From Marinobacter denitrificans (GTDB lineage Bacteria > Pseudomonadota > Gammaproteobacteria > Pseudomonadales > Oleiphilaceae), in assembly GCF_008795955.1 (NCBI RefSeq), contig NZ_VMHN01000001.1:1550001-1614000 (forward strand): a DNA stretch of 64,000 nt. The letters run 5' to 3'. Numbering within the stretch: position 1 is the stretch's first letter; the number at the start of each line of letters is the position of its first letter. Below, piece after piece: positions 47,416 to 56,882 of the stretch. A program made the position numbers and the translations under genes. The notes beneath the pieces are model-generated. The model ran no database searches and was not told the DNA's origin. It worked only from the letters and a program-made list of their open reading frames with translations.

Positions 47416-49782
47416 CTATACCATTCGCTCAGCCGATCCTGGCTCCGGGACCGGCAAGCCAAAATAGTCGCCTTGGGAAAAGTCGATGCCCAACTCACAA
47501 ACCCGCTCCTGCACGGCTTGGTTGTGGACAAATTCAGCCACAGTGCGGATATTCAGACTACGGGCAAACTGGACAATGCCACTGGTTACAAGAAATGCTG
47601 TGTGATCCTCATGCAGATTGCGGATCAGGCTGCCATCGATTTTTATATAATCGACGTTCAGGCTCAGAAGGTGGGCAAAGTTGGAGTAGCCGGTGCCGAA
47701 ATCATCAATGGCAATTTGACAGCCAAAAGGCTTTACCTGCTCAATAAAGCGATGGATTTCATCGTAATTGGTAATACCGTCCGATTCCAGAATCTCGAAT
47801 ATCACCCTGCTCCCGATGCCATAACGATCCAGAGCCTCCAGAATCCTGCCCACTGTTTCAGAATCGGCAATGTCGCCGTACGACAGATTGATGGAAAACT
47901 CTTCCTCCCGATCTGAGAAACCGGCAAAACACTTCTCGATCATCAATACCGTGATTCTGCGGTTCAGACGCAAACGGTCGGCAATTTTCACGAACTGGGC
48001 GGCGCTGATCACACGGCCGTCCGTCTCCACCATCCGTACCAGACATTCGTATTTGGTAACACGCTGCTGCCTGTTATCATGAATAGGCTGAAACCAGGGC
48101 ACCAGACGGTCTTCGTCAATGGCCGCTTTCAGCCGGTTGGCCCAGTAGAGGTTGGCTTCGTAGTTCTCTTCAACTCCCACAGACGGATCGTAAAGCAGGT
48201 GATGGCGGTTCTGCTCCCGGGCCTGCAGCACCGCCACCTTGGCCTGACTGACCAGTTGATCGGCGGAGCCCCCCGCTCTGCGGCCTTTTCGCGTTGCCAT
48301 TCCGACGCTGACATCCATTGTCAGGGGCTGGTACTGCCAATATATCCGCTCCCCGTTGACAAGGTGACGCAGCTGCACAGCCAGACCCTGGATGCCCTCC
48401 TCCTCAAGCAACGGCGCAAGGATCGCAAATTCATCACCTGGCAACCGGTAGACCCTCAACAGTCCTCCGGCCCGGTCCCGGTTGAAAGCTGTTAACCGAG
48501 TGGCAAGCACCAGCAATACGTGGTCACCACAGACATTGCCAAAGAGGCTGTTGATTTCGTTAAAGCGGTCCAGATTGATGATCAACAACGAGGCATCATC
48601 ACGGGCCTGCAAGTCCCGTAACAGGCGGACCCGATTGGGCAATCCGGTAAGCTCGTCAGTATAGGACGCCTGAAGTTCCCGGATCAGCTGCATGATCCGG
48701 TATAACAGATAAAGGCTCAGAAGCAGCATTGCAGAAACCGTGCCCAGGAGAATCCTCTGGTTGGTCTTCTCCATAGGCCTCAGTACCGCATTGATTTCAT
48801 CCACCGGCACGCCTGCACCATAGACCATGCCGCCGGCAGTAGCGGCATAATACAGTTCGTAATCGTTACCACTTACGGTGAGCGTGCGCATGGTAAGGGC
48901 TTCGGAGGCCGGGTCGATATCTGCGGCCAGCTCAAGTGCCAGAACAGCATCAATCAGAGCCTGCTCTTCGGGGGTATCCTCACCCCTGCTGAGGCTGGAG
49001 AGATTACGGTTATTGCTATCGTTGAGAAAAGTGAAGCTATGCTCGGTAACGCTGATGCGACTGACGACGTCAATGATCTGGTCCGATGTCCAGGCAGTTG
49101 TTGCCATACCCAGCAGGTTGTTCCGCTGGTCATACATCGGGGTTGCCAACGTCAGGACCGCGCGTTCGGTGTTGAGATCGTAATAGACCGGGGACCAGTA
49201 AACTTCACTGACACGCTCGGGGCCGGGTGTCCATCCCCGACCGAGTGTGTGACCGAACCAGGGAGCGTTACGATAGTTTCGTAGCTGAGCATCAACCTCC
49301 AGACGCTTCAGCTCCGGGTTATCGGCGTTGCGTATAAAATACGGCATATAGCCATCACCGGGCCCGGACATAACGCCGGGCTCAAACCACAAGCCGCCGC
49401 CGGCAGCACCGTCAAAATCTTTCAGGTGGTCTTTGAGAGAGGTTTCCAGATGGGCCCGGATAGTGGAGCGGTCGATATCAGCGACATTGCTCCGGGCCAG
49501 CGAATGGAAGCTTTCGCCAACATTTGCCAGCGCCTTGGTGTAACCGGCCAGTGCTGACTGACGGCCGTTGATGCGAGTCAGCCCGGCACTGATAACTTCA
49601 TGGATCTGCTGACGCCGGAGCTCGGAAAGGGCCTCCTGGGAGTAGTTGAGGTTCAGGCGTGACAGCAACAACATACCGGCGAGAAATACCAGTATCAGTA
49701 AGCCGAGTAACCACATGACTGCCTGTCGGGAGGAGGGGTTTTTCCGGTAGAACGGGCGGCGGAGAAACGTGACCGACATCAA
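47416..49782 (-). CDS. membrane GGDEF-EAL protein with periplasmic Cache-type sensor
   Basis: 788 residues. A membrane helix at about 22-44 and another near 343-365 flank a periplasmic double-Cache-like domain (FEPGVMSGPGDGYMPYFI, TPMYDQRNNLLGMATTAWTS). A GGDEF domain follows (DELTGLPNRVRLLRDLQ), with the signature reading PGDEF. The EAL domain begins YECLVRM, so EAL reads ECL. The metal-ligand and catalytic motifs EILES, IDDFGTGYSNFAHL, and KIDGSLI remain, while the usual AEGVE reads AEFVH. Predicted c-di-GMP turnover or sensing; the motif changes leave the direction of activity uncertain. Co-oriented with the lipoprotein gene 21 bp upstream. Confidence 0.85.
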   Translation of the reverse strand: MMSVTFLRRPFYRKNPSSRQAVMWLLGLLILVFLAGMLLLSRLNLNYSQEALSELRRQQIHEVISAGLTRINGRQSALAGYTKALANVGESFHSLARSNVADIDRSTIRAHLETSLKDHLKDFDGAAGGGLWFEPGVMSGPGDGYMPYFIRNADNPELKRLEVDAQLRNYRNAPWFGHTLGRGWTPGPERVSEVYWSPVYYDLNTERAVLTLATPMYDQRNNLLGMATTAWTSDQIIDVVSRISVTEHSFTFLNDSNNRNLSSLSRGEDTPEEQALIDAVLALELAADIDPASEALTMRTLTVSGNDYELYYAATAGGMVYGAGVPVDEINAVLRPMEKTNQRILLGTVSAMLLLSLYLLYRIMQLIRELQASYTDELTGLPNRVRLLRDLQARDDASLLIINLDRFNEINSLFGNVCGDHVLLVLATRLTAFNRDRAGGLLRVYRLPGDEFAILAPLLEEEGIQGLAVQLRHLVNGERIYWQYQPLTMDVSVGMATRKGRRAGGSADQLVSQAKVAVLQAREQNRHHLLYDPSVGVEENYEANLYWANRLKAAIDEDRLVPWFQPIHDNRQQRVTKYECLVRMVETDGRVISAAQFVKIADRLRLNRRITVLMIEKCFAGFSDREEEFSINLSYGDIADSETVGRILEALDRYGIGSRVIFEILESDGITNYDEIHRFIEQVKPFGCQIAIDDFGTGYSNFAHLLSLNVDYIKIDGSLIRNLHEDHTAFLVTSGIVQFARSLNIRTVAEFVHNQAVQERVCELGIDFSQGDYFGLPVPEPGSAERMV

Positions 49783-49803
49783 TCGATATCCTTCGGCGGA
49801 GAA

Positions 49804-50646
49804 TCAGGTACCGTCGGCGGGGGTTTGCTCCCGGAAACGTTCAAGTGCTATGCGAGCTTCCTTGTGCCCCTGGCTAGCTGCCTTATCGTACCAGTATACG
49901 GCCTGTTCCGGATTTTTCTCGACACCGAGTCCGGAATCGTACAGCTGGGCCAGAATATAGGCTGCAGTACCCGAAACGAGCGCCACCTGCCGTGCCCATT
50001 GAAAAGCGCTGGCATAGTCTTCAAAAGCATGGGTAATCATTGCCATATTGACCTGAGAGCGCGGATCTCCGTTTTCAGCGGTTTCGCGGCAGGCTTCCCT
50101 GGCGGCACTGAAGTTGCGGATAGTGGTTAACAGATAGCAGTCACTGAGGGATTGGGCGTCCTGCCGTTGGGGCTGGGAGGCTTCATCGTTGTCATCAGGG
50201 GCAGCGATTGTGGTCGGCAGATTGTTGTGCTGGTTCTGCTGCACCCGCTGGGCAAACGATTCTACCTCTGCGGCGCAGGAGTAGTTATACCCGGCACGAT
50301 AGCGGGCCAGTCGCTGTTCTGTAGCCGGTTTGCCGGCATAGCCATCCGCGATGGCCTGGCAGCGGCGGTCACGTTCCTCCGCAATTTGCCGAAGCACGGC
50401 TTCACGTCCGGTATCATCACCATGCTTCTTGAGATAATCCGTAAGCGGGTCAATATAGGGCTGGTCAAACAGTGCCTGGCGCTGCAGTTCGTAGGGTGCT
50501 GTATCAGGTGGGGTAGCAGGCGGCTTGCCTGCATTCTCGCCCCGGGTTCCAACCTGCGGCTGCGCTTCAGACAAGTACTCACCGTTGATGACAGCGCACC
50601 CGGGCAGGAACAGAAGGGTCAGAAGAGAAACATACCAACGATACAT
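49804..50646 (-). CDS. Sel1-repeat lipoprotein
   Basis: 280 residues. The signal peptide ends in a lipobox (TLLFLPGCAVINGEYL). A low-complexity linker and charged region follow. One clear Sel1-like repeat at about residues 225-265 (AAYILAQLYDSGLGVEKNPE, then AVYWYDKAASQGHKEARIAL) and a weaker preceding helical pair (RSQVNMAMITHAFEDYASAF). Sel1 lipoproteins usually act as periplasmic protein-protein scaffolds. It lies directly upstream of the GGDEF-EAL gene on the same strand, so the pair may form one signalling unit (inference). Confidence 0.75.
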   Translation of the reverse strand: MYRWYVSLLTLLFLPGCAVINGEYLSEAQPQVGTRGENAGKPPATPPDTAPYELQRQALFDQPYIDPLTDYLKKHGDDTGREAVLRQIAEERDRRCQAIADGYAGKPATEQRLARYRAGYNYSCAAEVESFAQRVQQNQHNNLPTTIAAPDDNDEASQPQRQDAQSLSDCYLLTTIRNFSAAREACRETAENGDPRSQVNMAMITHAFEDYASAFQWARQVALVSGTAAYILAQLYDSGLGVEKNPEQAVYWYDKAASQGHKEARIALERFREQTPADGT

Positions 50647-50724
50647 TGAAACCTTTTAGCCGTTCACGGCAACGGAGCATCCGGTCTCATATGGAAGAGC
50701 ACTGACTCAACGGTTTCCCTGTGC

Positions 50725-52095
50725 TTATTTACCTATACAAAAGCTACTGAAGATCTTACCAAGCAACTCATCCGGTGTCATTGCACCTGTAATTTCTCCC
50801 AGGGCATCCTGCGCAGCACGCAGATCCTCAGCGAGTAACTCGCCGGCGCCGAAACCCTGTAACTGTGCTTCGCCCTGGCGCATGAACTCCTGTGCCCGTT
50901 CCAGGGCATCCAGATGACGACGCCTGGCGATAAAGCCACCCTCTGTCGTACTGGCAAAACCCATGCACTGTTTCAGGTGATCCCTCAGAACTTCAAGCCC
51001 ATCTGCGGATTTGGCCGCGATACGGATGACCGGCGCCGCCGCTCGGTCTGGTTGTTCAATACCGACGGGTTCGCCGGTCAGATCCACTTTGTTCCGGATT
51101 ACCGTAAGAGGGGCACCCTGAGGTAGCTGATCAATAAAATCGGGCCACAATCGGTGAGGTTCAGTTTCCGGTGTTGTGGTCGCGTCCACCATCAGCAGGA
51201 TACGGTCGGCCTGGCGGATTTCCTCCCAGGCGCGGGCAATGCCGATCTGTTCAACTTCGTCCGGGCTGTCTCTCAATCCGGCCGTATCAATAATATGCAG
51301 GGGCATGCCATCAATATGTATATGCTCCCGCAGAACGTCCCGGGTAGTGCCTTCAACCGCGGTTACAATGGCGGCTTCCCGACCGGCAAGCGCATTGAGC
51401 AGGCTGGATTTGCCGGCGTTGGGGCGGCCAGCTATCACCACTTTCATACCGTCCCTGAGAATCGTCCCTTGCTGGGCCTCAGCAAGAATCACGTCCAGAT
51501 TCTGCATGATGGTCTGCAGGTCGTTGGCGACTTTACCATCCGCCAGAAAATCGATTTCCTCTTCAGGGAAATCAATGGCAGCTTCCACATAAATACGAAG
51601 GTGAGTAACCGCCTCGACCAGGGCATCAATTCTACGGGAAAACACGCCCTGTAATGACCTGACGGCACAGCGTGCAGCCTGTTCTGAACTGCTCTCAATC
51701 AGATCGGCAATCGCTTCCGCCTGGGTCAGATCGAGTTTGTCATTAAGAAATGCCCTTTCGGAAAATTCACCGGGCCGCGCCAGGCGGGCGCCCAGCTCAC
51801 ACACTGTTCTCAGCAACAGGTCCAGGATAACGGTACCGCCGTGCCCCTGAAGCTCGAATACATCTTCGCCTGTAAACGAATGGGGATTGGGAAAAAACAG
51901 CCCTATGCCTTCATCAATCAATTCGCCGCTTGTGTCCAGGAAGGGACCGTAGTGGGCGTAACGGGGACGGGGATTGAAACCAAGCATTTTGCGGGCAATG
52001 GTCGCCGCCTCCGGTCCGGAGACTCGCACAATCCCCACACCGGACTGACCCGGCGCTGTGGCAATGGCGGCAATGGTATCGGTGGCATTGAACAT
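50725..52095 (-). CDS. mnmE: tRNA modification GTPase MnmE (TrmE)
   Basis: 456 residues. Works with MnmG on tRNA wobble uridine. N-terminal formyl-THF-binding domain ([40 protein letters not shown]), then a GTPase domain inserted in a helical domain: G1 [15 protein letters not shown]2 [11 protein letters not shown]3 [14 protein letters not shown]4 NKVD. The C-terminal hallmark FCIGK is intact. Downstream of yidC in the canonical order; its functional partner mnmG is not adjacent. Confidence 0.97.
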   Translation of the reverse strand: MFNATDTIAAIATAPGQSGVGIVRVSGPEAATIARKMLGFNPRPRYAHYGPFLDTSGELIDEGIGLFFPNPHSFTGEDVFELQGHGGTVILDLLLRTVCELGARLARPGEFSERAFLNDKLDLTQAEAIADLIESSSEQAARCAVRSLQGVFSRRIDALVEAVTHLRIYVEAAIDFPEEEIDFLADGKVANDLQTIMQNLDVILAEAQQGTILRDGMKVVIAGRPNAGKSSLLNALAGREAAIVTAVEGTTRDVLREHIHIDGMPLHIIDTAGLRDSPDEVEQIGIARAWEEIRQADRILLMVDATTTPETEPHRLWPDFIDQLPQGAPLTVIRNKVDLTGEPVGIEQPDRAAAPVIRIAAKSADGLEVLRDHLKQCMGFASTTEGGFIARRRHLDALERAQEFMRQGEAQLQGFGAGELLAEDLRAAQDALGEITGAMTPDELLGKIFSSFCIGK

Positions 52096-52110
52096 CTTGT
52101 TGTCCCCTGA

Positions 52111-52141
52111 AACAACAGAGGCCCCTTGAAGGAGCCTCTGT
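52111..52141 (-). terminator. weak terminator between yidC and mnmE
   Basis: An 8-bp stem ACAGAGGC / GCCTCTGT with a GC-containing loop, followed on the minus strand by TGTTTC. The short U-tract suggests partial termination, allowing some read-through into mnmE. Confidence 0.5.
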
Positions 52142-52166
52142 GATTGCTGGCCTTAATTGTGCCTGA

Positions 52167-53879
52167 TCAGCTCTTCTTGGTGGCCATTTCCGCTTCAATC
52201 TTGCGGGTAATGTACCACTGCTGGCTGATGGACAGGATGTTGTTAACCAACCAGTACAGTACCAGACCTGCCGGGAACCAGAGGAAAAATACCGTAAACA
52301 CCAGCGGCATCATCTTCATGATCTTGGCCTGCATCGGGTCCGGTGGTGTCGGGTTCAGGCTCATCTGCAGCATCATGCTGGCACCCATCAGGATGGGCAG
52401 GATGAAATAGGGGTCCATTACCGACAGATCGTGAATCCACAGCATAAACGGTGCATGGCGCAGCTGCACACTTTCGAACAGAACCCAGTACAGGGAAATG
52501 AACACGGGCATCTGAACCAGTATCGGCAGGCAGCCACCAAGGGGGTTTATTTTCTCCCGCTTGTACAGCGCCATCATTTCCTGGGACATTCGCTGGCGAT
52601 CGTCGCCGTAGAGTTCTTTCAGCCTCGTCAGCTGCGGAGCCACAGCACGCATTCTTGCCATGGAACGGTAGCTGGTAGCAGAGAGTTTGAAGAACACCGC
52701 CTTCACCAGGACCGTCAGCAGAATGATCGCGACACCCCAGTTGCCCACCAGGCCATAGAACCAGTCCAGGATAATGAACAGCGGCAAGGCAATAAAGAAC
52801 AGGAAGCCGAAATCAACGGTGCGATCCAGGTTCGGCGCCACTTCTTCCAGGCGCTCAATGATCTTGGGGCCAACATAGGCCCGGGCAGATACTTCTGCGG
52901 TTTCTCCTGGTTGAACCTGTGTGGCGGGGTAGACAAATCCCATCACATGAAGAGCGCCGCGTTGAGTGGACTGGAACTGGGCGGGTTGATCCCGTTCAGG
53001 TACCCATGCCGCCAGGAAATAATGCTGGAGGAACGCCAGCCAGCCATTGGTGACTGACTGATTAACGGGTTCGTCAGTCAGATCATCAAAATCGTACTTT
53101 TCGTAGGGGTCCTCCGGGGTGCTGACGACCATACCCAGGAATGCCCTGATACCAAGGCTGTTCTGTGCAGTCGGATCAGGCGCCTGGTCCCTGACGATCT
53201 TGCCGGTCATGTTGGCCTGCCAGACATCGTCAGACTGGTTATCGATCAGATAACGAACATCAATTTCATAGCTGTCACGGGCAAATCCGTACCGTTTGGT
53301 GATTTCCACATTATTGTCAGTGGAATAGGTCAGATCTACGGTAAGTGAATCTTCACCTTCCTGCAGTTCGAATTCACTGGCAGAGACTTCGTAAACGGGG
53401 GCACTGCCGTTGCGTTTACTGTCGATACCATCGCGGCCAATAAGACCGCTTTCCATGATGTAGGTGCGCCGATTGGTATTGGTCAGAATCCGCAGGGATT
53501 CCTTACTATCGAGTGAGCGATCGTACTGGAGCAGGGAGCTTTGGATGAGATTACCGCCGACCCGATCAATTTTCAGTTCATAGACATCGGTACGGATGGT
53601 GATGAGCTGGTCGCTGACTTCGACTGAACCATTTTCTGAACTGCTGATAGCCTGGCTTTCACCTTCCGGGGTTGTGAACTCTTCGTCGGAGGTCACAGAT
53701 CCGCCTGCGGATTCGTCTGGCAGTGTCAGATCATCGCTGTCTCCGGAGGGGGCCCTGGAACTGGTCTGCTCGGCAACCTGTTCGGTCTGCGGCAGGTTAT
53801 AGTCTTCATTCCAGGCAAGTACCATCATGTAACTGACAATGGCCAGGCCGGCAAATAATACAATGCGTTGAATATCCAT
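52167..53879 (-). CDS. yidC: membrane protein insertase YidC
   Basis: 570 residues. Sec-associated and independent insertion of inner-membrane proteins, including the F0 c subunit encoded in this window. An N-terminal helix (RIVLFAGLAIVSYMMVLAW) is followed by a large periplasmic beta domain of about 320 residues and the conserved five-helix core. Core markers include GNWGVAIILLTVLVKAVFF with the groove Arg nearby in SYRSMARMRA, and GGCLPILVQMPVFISLYWVL. Four bases separate it from yidD. Confidence 0.97.
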   Translation of the reverse strand: MDIQRIVLFAGLAIVSYMMVLAWNEDYNLPQTEQVAEQTSSRAPSGDSDDLTLPDESAGGSVTSDEEFTTPEGESQAISSSENGSVEVSDQLITIRTDVYELKIDRVGGNLIQSSLLQYDRSLDSKESLRILTNTNRRTYIMESGLIGRDGIDSKRNGSAPVYEVSASEFELQEGEDSLTVDLTYSTDNNVEITKRYGFARDSYEIDVRYLIDNQSDDVWQANMTGKIVRDQAPDPTAQNSLGIRAFLGMVVSTPEDPYEKYDFDDLTDEPVNQSVTNGWLAFLQHYFLAAWVPERDQPAQFQSTQRGALHVMGFVYPATQVQPGETAEVSARAYVGPKIIERLEEVAPNLDRTVDFGFLFFIALPLFIILDWFYGLVGNWGVAIILLTVLVKAVFFKLSATSYRSMARMRAVAPQLTRLKELYGDDRQRMSQEMMALYKREKINPLGGCLPILVQMPVFISLYWVLFESVQLRHAPFMLWIHDLSVMDPYFILPILMGASMMLQMSLNPTPPDPMQAKIMKMMPLVFTVFFLWFPAGLVLYWLVNNILSISQQWYITRKIEAEMATKKS

Positions 53880-53883
53880 AAAC

Positions 53884-54177
53884 TTACTGTTTGGTCTGGT
53901 TAGTGTTATGGGTTTGGCTGGCCGGCCCGCAGCAGGTGGTGGACATTACCTCACTGCAGACGTCAGTGCCCGGAACGGGATCATACCCGCCTTTTGCCCA
54001 CGGATGACACCTCAGAAGACGTTTCATCGCAAGAAAAAGGCCTTTTGCTGCACCATGGGTGGTTATGGCTTCGACAGCATATTGTGAGCAGGTTGGAAAG
54101 TGACGGCAGTGACTGGCCATCATGGGGCTTATCGCATACTGGTAGACACGGATGGGCAGGAGCAACAGTTTGCGCAT
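53884..54177 (-). CDS. yidD: membrane protein insertion factor YidD
   Basis: 97 residues starting at the ATG at 54177, which overlaps the rnpA stop (TAATG). The N-terminal amphipathic segment [17 protein letters not shown] and the invariant Cys motif [15 protein letters not shown], then [18 protein letters not shown], define the family. A Cys-containing C-terminal tail (STTCCGP) extends beyond the core. Assists YidC-dependent insertion; embedded in the rpmH-rnpA-yidD-yidC cluster. Confidence 0.95.
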   Translation of the reverse strand: MRKLLLLPIRVYQYAISPMMASHCRHFPTCSQYAVEAITTHGAAKGLFLAMKRLLRCHPWAKGGYDPVPGTDVCSEVMSTTCCGPASQTHNTNQTKQ

Positions 54178-54584
54178 TAACCCGTTCCTTTGCCGGTACC
54201 GGAATGTTCCGATGTTGAGGGTTTCTGGAGCTGGCGGTTTTTCTTTCTGAGACGCGACCAAAGCTCCGTCAGGGTAGCATTGAGCGTTGCATTATCAAGC
54301 TCTGTCAGTCCCCGTCGCCCAAGCACCACAATGTCCAGGGCAGGGTAGTCTGTCTGGTGTCTGAAGGTTTCCCGGACCCGACGTTTGACGCGATTGCGTT
54401 GTACGGCGAGTTTGAGATTTTTCTTTGAAAACACCAAACCGATCCTGGCGTGTCCCAGAGTATTGGGTGTCGCCAGGATCAGAAAATTCCGGTGCGGAAC
54501 CCGGATTTGAACGTCATCGAAGACTTTGCCGTAATCACCTGGTTTGAGCAGCCGGGACGATTTTGGAAAGGTCAAAGCCTTCAT
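54177..54584 (-). CDS. rnpA: ribonuclease P protein component RnpA
   Basis: 135 residues. Protein cofactor of RNase P in tRNA 5' processing. The RNR motif is [18 protein letters not shown], preceded by the conserved [14 protein letters not shown] strand. Begins [23 protein letters not shown] sequence after MKA. It lies 15 bp after rpmH. Confidence 0.96.
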   Translation of the reverse strand: MKALTFPKSSRLLKPGDYGKVFDDVQIRVPHRNFLILATPNTLGHARIGLVFSKKNLKLAVQRNRVKRRVRETFRHQTDYPALDIVVLGRRGLTELDNATLNATLTELWSRLRKKNRQLQKPSTSEHSGTGKGTG

Positions 54585-54599
54585 CAGGCGGTCAATGTC

Positions 54600-54734
54600 T
54601 TACGCAGACAGACGGGCACGGCCCTTGGCACGACGGCGGGAGATAACCTTGCGGCCGTTGGCAGTCGCCATGCGGGCACGGAAACCGTGAACGCGCTTAC
54701 GCTTCAGTACGCTTGGTTGAAACGTTCTTTTCAT
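54600..54734 (-). CDS. rpmH: 50S ribosomal protein L34
   Basis: 44 residues: the highly basic [20 protein letters not shown] opening and the [12 protein letters not shown] end are diagnostic. The start is ATG 54734; the frame extends upstream without homology. Marks the left edge of the origin gap, as in Pseudomonas. Confidence 0.98.
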   Translation of the reverse strand: MKRTFQPSVLKRKRVHGFRARMATANGRKVISRRRAKGRARLSA

Positions 54735-54899
54735 GGTGTCGATCTCACATTGCAGGTATTGGAAATTCAATGGTTGGCTGGAAAATGAACAGCCAAAACA
54801 GGAGCGGCATTCTATGCAATGTGGCAAAGGAATTCAATGCTTATCGATTGCGTGATGCGCTAATCTGGATCTGACGGAAACAACCCGGCTGAGTAATAG

Positions 54900-55270
54900 A
54901 TTCAGTAGGTCTTTTTTAATCTCTTTAAGGATTATTATTACTGTTATTAGGCAGGCCTTTTTCTGTGGATAAGCGACAAAACGGGATTTAAAACAGTTTA
55001 TTGCGATATTTACAAGGTGGTTGACAAGTGCTGCTGAGCCCTGTGCATAACTGACGCACGGAATGTGGGTAACATGGTTGGTAGCTTCGAGGCGGTTTTA
55101 TCCACTGGTGTCAGGGGGATTATGCACAGGGTTGGGGCCGGGTTGCGAACAACGGGCTGTGGGTAACTGTGAAGGCTATCGTTTTCTGTACACAAGCCTG
55201 TAGGTAAGTCTGTAAAAATATGATATTTAACAATTTAAATTTCCACAGGCTGTTTATTAAGTGCTATTGA
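54900..55270. other. oriC: chromosomal replication origin oriC
   Basis: The 642-bp gap between rpmH and dnaA contains six DnaA boxes or near-boxes: TGTGGATAA (54964-54972), TGTGCATAA (55042-55050), TGTGGGTAA (55064-55072), TTATCCACT (55098-55106), TTATGCACA (55120-55128) and TGTGGGTAA (55158-55166). They are flanked by AT-rich tracts at about 54905-54950 and 55207-55260 that could melt. This is the Pseudomonas-type oriC position. The flanks of the gap hold the rpmH and dnaA promoters; no other gene is seen. Confidence 0.88.
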
Positions 55271-55376
55271 CCCTTTCACTTGAGGGGTGCGCAGGTTAGA
55301 ATCCTTGGTCATCTCTTTCATCGGGTCACGGAGATCCGTTACGAGTAATTTCTGAGGCATCGGAGGCAAGGCTGTC

Positions 55377-56825
55377 GTGCCGAATAATATCTGGCATCAG
55401 TGTCTGGAAGTACTCCGGGACGAGTTTCCCGCTCAGCAATTCAACACCTGGCTCAGGCCCTTGCAGTCTGATCACCGCGAGGGCCAGTTGATGCTGTTTG
55501 CGCCAAACCGCTTCGTGATGGATTGGGTCAACGAGAAATACCTCAGACGAATTGAAGAAGTATTGAAAGATCTCCATGGGGGCCAGGCGCCGCTGGTCAA
55601 TATGAAAGTGGGTTCAGCACCCAAAACGTCAGATCTGGTTGTTCGTTCTGAAACGGCAGCCAAAGGGGCGGCGACCGAGCAGGAAGGCGTCAGCACGGTG
55701 ACGGAAGAAGAGAGGGGGATTGCAGCCACGGTGAACCCCCGCGCCGCAAAGCCGAGGCACGAAGACAACCGCCGTTCCGTGCAGGTGGAAGGGGATATCA
55801 AACACCAGAGCTTTCTCAATGAAGGTTTTACGTTTGACACTTTCGTGGAGGGTAAATCCAACCAGCTCGCCAGGGCTGCCTCCATGCAGGTGGCGGAAAA
55901 CCCCGGCGGGGCCTACAACCCTTTGTTTCTTTACGGTGGGGTTGGTCTCGGTAAAACCCACCTGATGCATGCAATCGGTAACGATATAGTTAGGCGCAAT
56001 CCAAGGGCAAAGGTCGCCTATCTTCGCTCCGAGCGGTTTGTCGCAGACATGGTCAAGGCCCTTCAGCTGAACGCAATCAATGAGTTCAAGCGGTATTACC
56101 GGTCCGTAGATGCACTGCTGATTGATGATATCCAGTTTTTTGCCCGCAAGGAGCGGTCCCAGGAAGAGTTTTTCCACACCTTCAATGCGTTGCTTGAGGG
56201 TGGCCAGCAAGTAATCGTCACCTGTGACCGCTTTCCGAAAGAAATTGTGGATATGGAAGAACGGCTCAAATCGCGATTTGGCTGGGGCCTGACAGTGATG
56301 GTTGAACCACCGGAGCTGGAAACGCGGGTGGCGATCCTGATGAAAAAAGCCGAGCAGGTGAACGTCAAACTCAGTAGCGAAGCGGCTTTTTTTATTGCCC
56401 AGAAGATCCGTTCGAATGTCCGGGAACTAGAAGGGGCACTGCGTCTGGTGATAGCGAATGCTCACTTCACCGGGTCGGAGATAACCCCACCGTTTATCCG
56501 CGAAAGCCTCAAAGACTTGCTGGCGCTGCATGAAAAGCAGGTCAGTATTGATAACATTCAGCGCACGGTGGCGGAGTATTACAAGATCAAGGTCTCTGAC
56601 CTGTTGTCGAAACGACGCACCCGTACGATAACCCGGCCACGGCAGGTTGCCATGTCTCTGTCGAAAGAGCTGACCAACCACAGCCTGCCGGAAATCGGGG
56701 ATGCGTTTGGTGGCCGTGATCACACCACGGTACTGCATGCGTGCAAGAAGATTGTGGAGCTCCAGGAGACAGATCCGGGTATCCGCGAAGATTATCAGAA
56801 CTTTATGCGGTTGCTTACAACCTGA
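55377..56825 (+). CDS. dnaA: chromosomal replication initiator DnaA
   Basis: 482 residues with a GTG start at 55377 preceded by GGAGG. Domain I ([20 protein letters not shown]), a variable Ala/Glu-rich linker, and the AAA+ domain with Walker [16 protein letters not shown], Walker B LIDDIQFF and sensor [20 protein letters not shown]. The DNA-binding domain carries [22 protein letters not shown] and the DnaA signature [15 protein letters not shown]. It binds the boxes in the adjacent oriC and should autoregulate. Confidence 0.98.
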   Translation: MPNNIWHQCLEVLRDEFPAQQFNTWLRPLQSDHREGQLMLFAPNRFVMDWVNEKYLRRIEEVLKDLHGGQAPLVNMKVGSAPKTSDLVVRSETAAKGAATEQEGVSTVTEEERGIAATVNPRAAKPRHEDNRRSVQVEGDIKHQSFLNEGFTFDTFVEGKSNQLARAASMQVAENPGGAYNPLFLYGGVGLGKTHLMHAIGNDIVRRNPRAKVAYLRSERFVADMVKALQLNAINEFKRYYRSVDALLIDDIQFFARKERSQEEFFHTFNALLEGGQQVIVTCDRFPKEIVDMEERLKSRFGWGLTVMVEPPELETRVAILMKKAEQVNVKLSSEAAFFIAQKIRSNVRELEGALRLVIANAHFTGSEITPPFIRESLKDLLALHEKQVSIDNIQRTVAEYYKIKVSDLLSKRRTRTITRPRQVAMSLSKELTNHSLPEIGDAFGGRDHTTVLHACKKIVELQETDPGIREDYQNFMRLLTT

Positions 56826-56882
56826 CCGGTTCAGTGAACAACCAATAAACATTCACCTTCCAATAAAAGAATGCTGGGTGCC

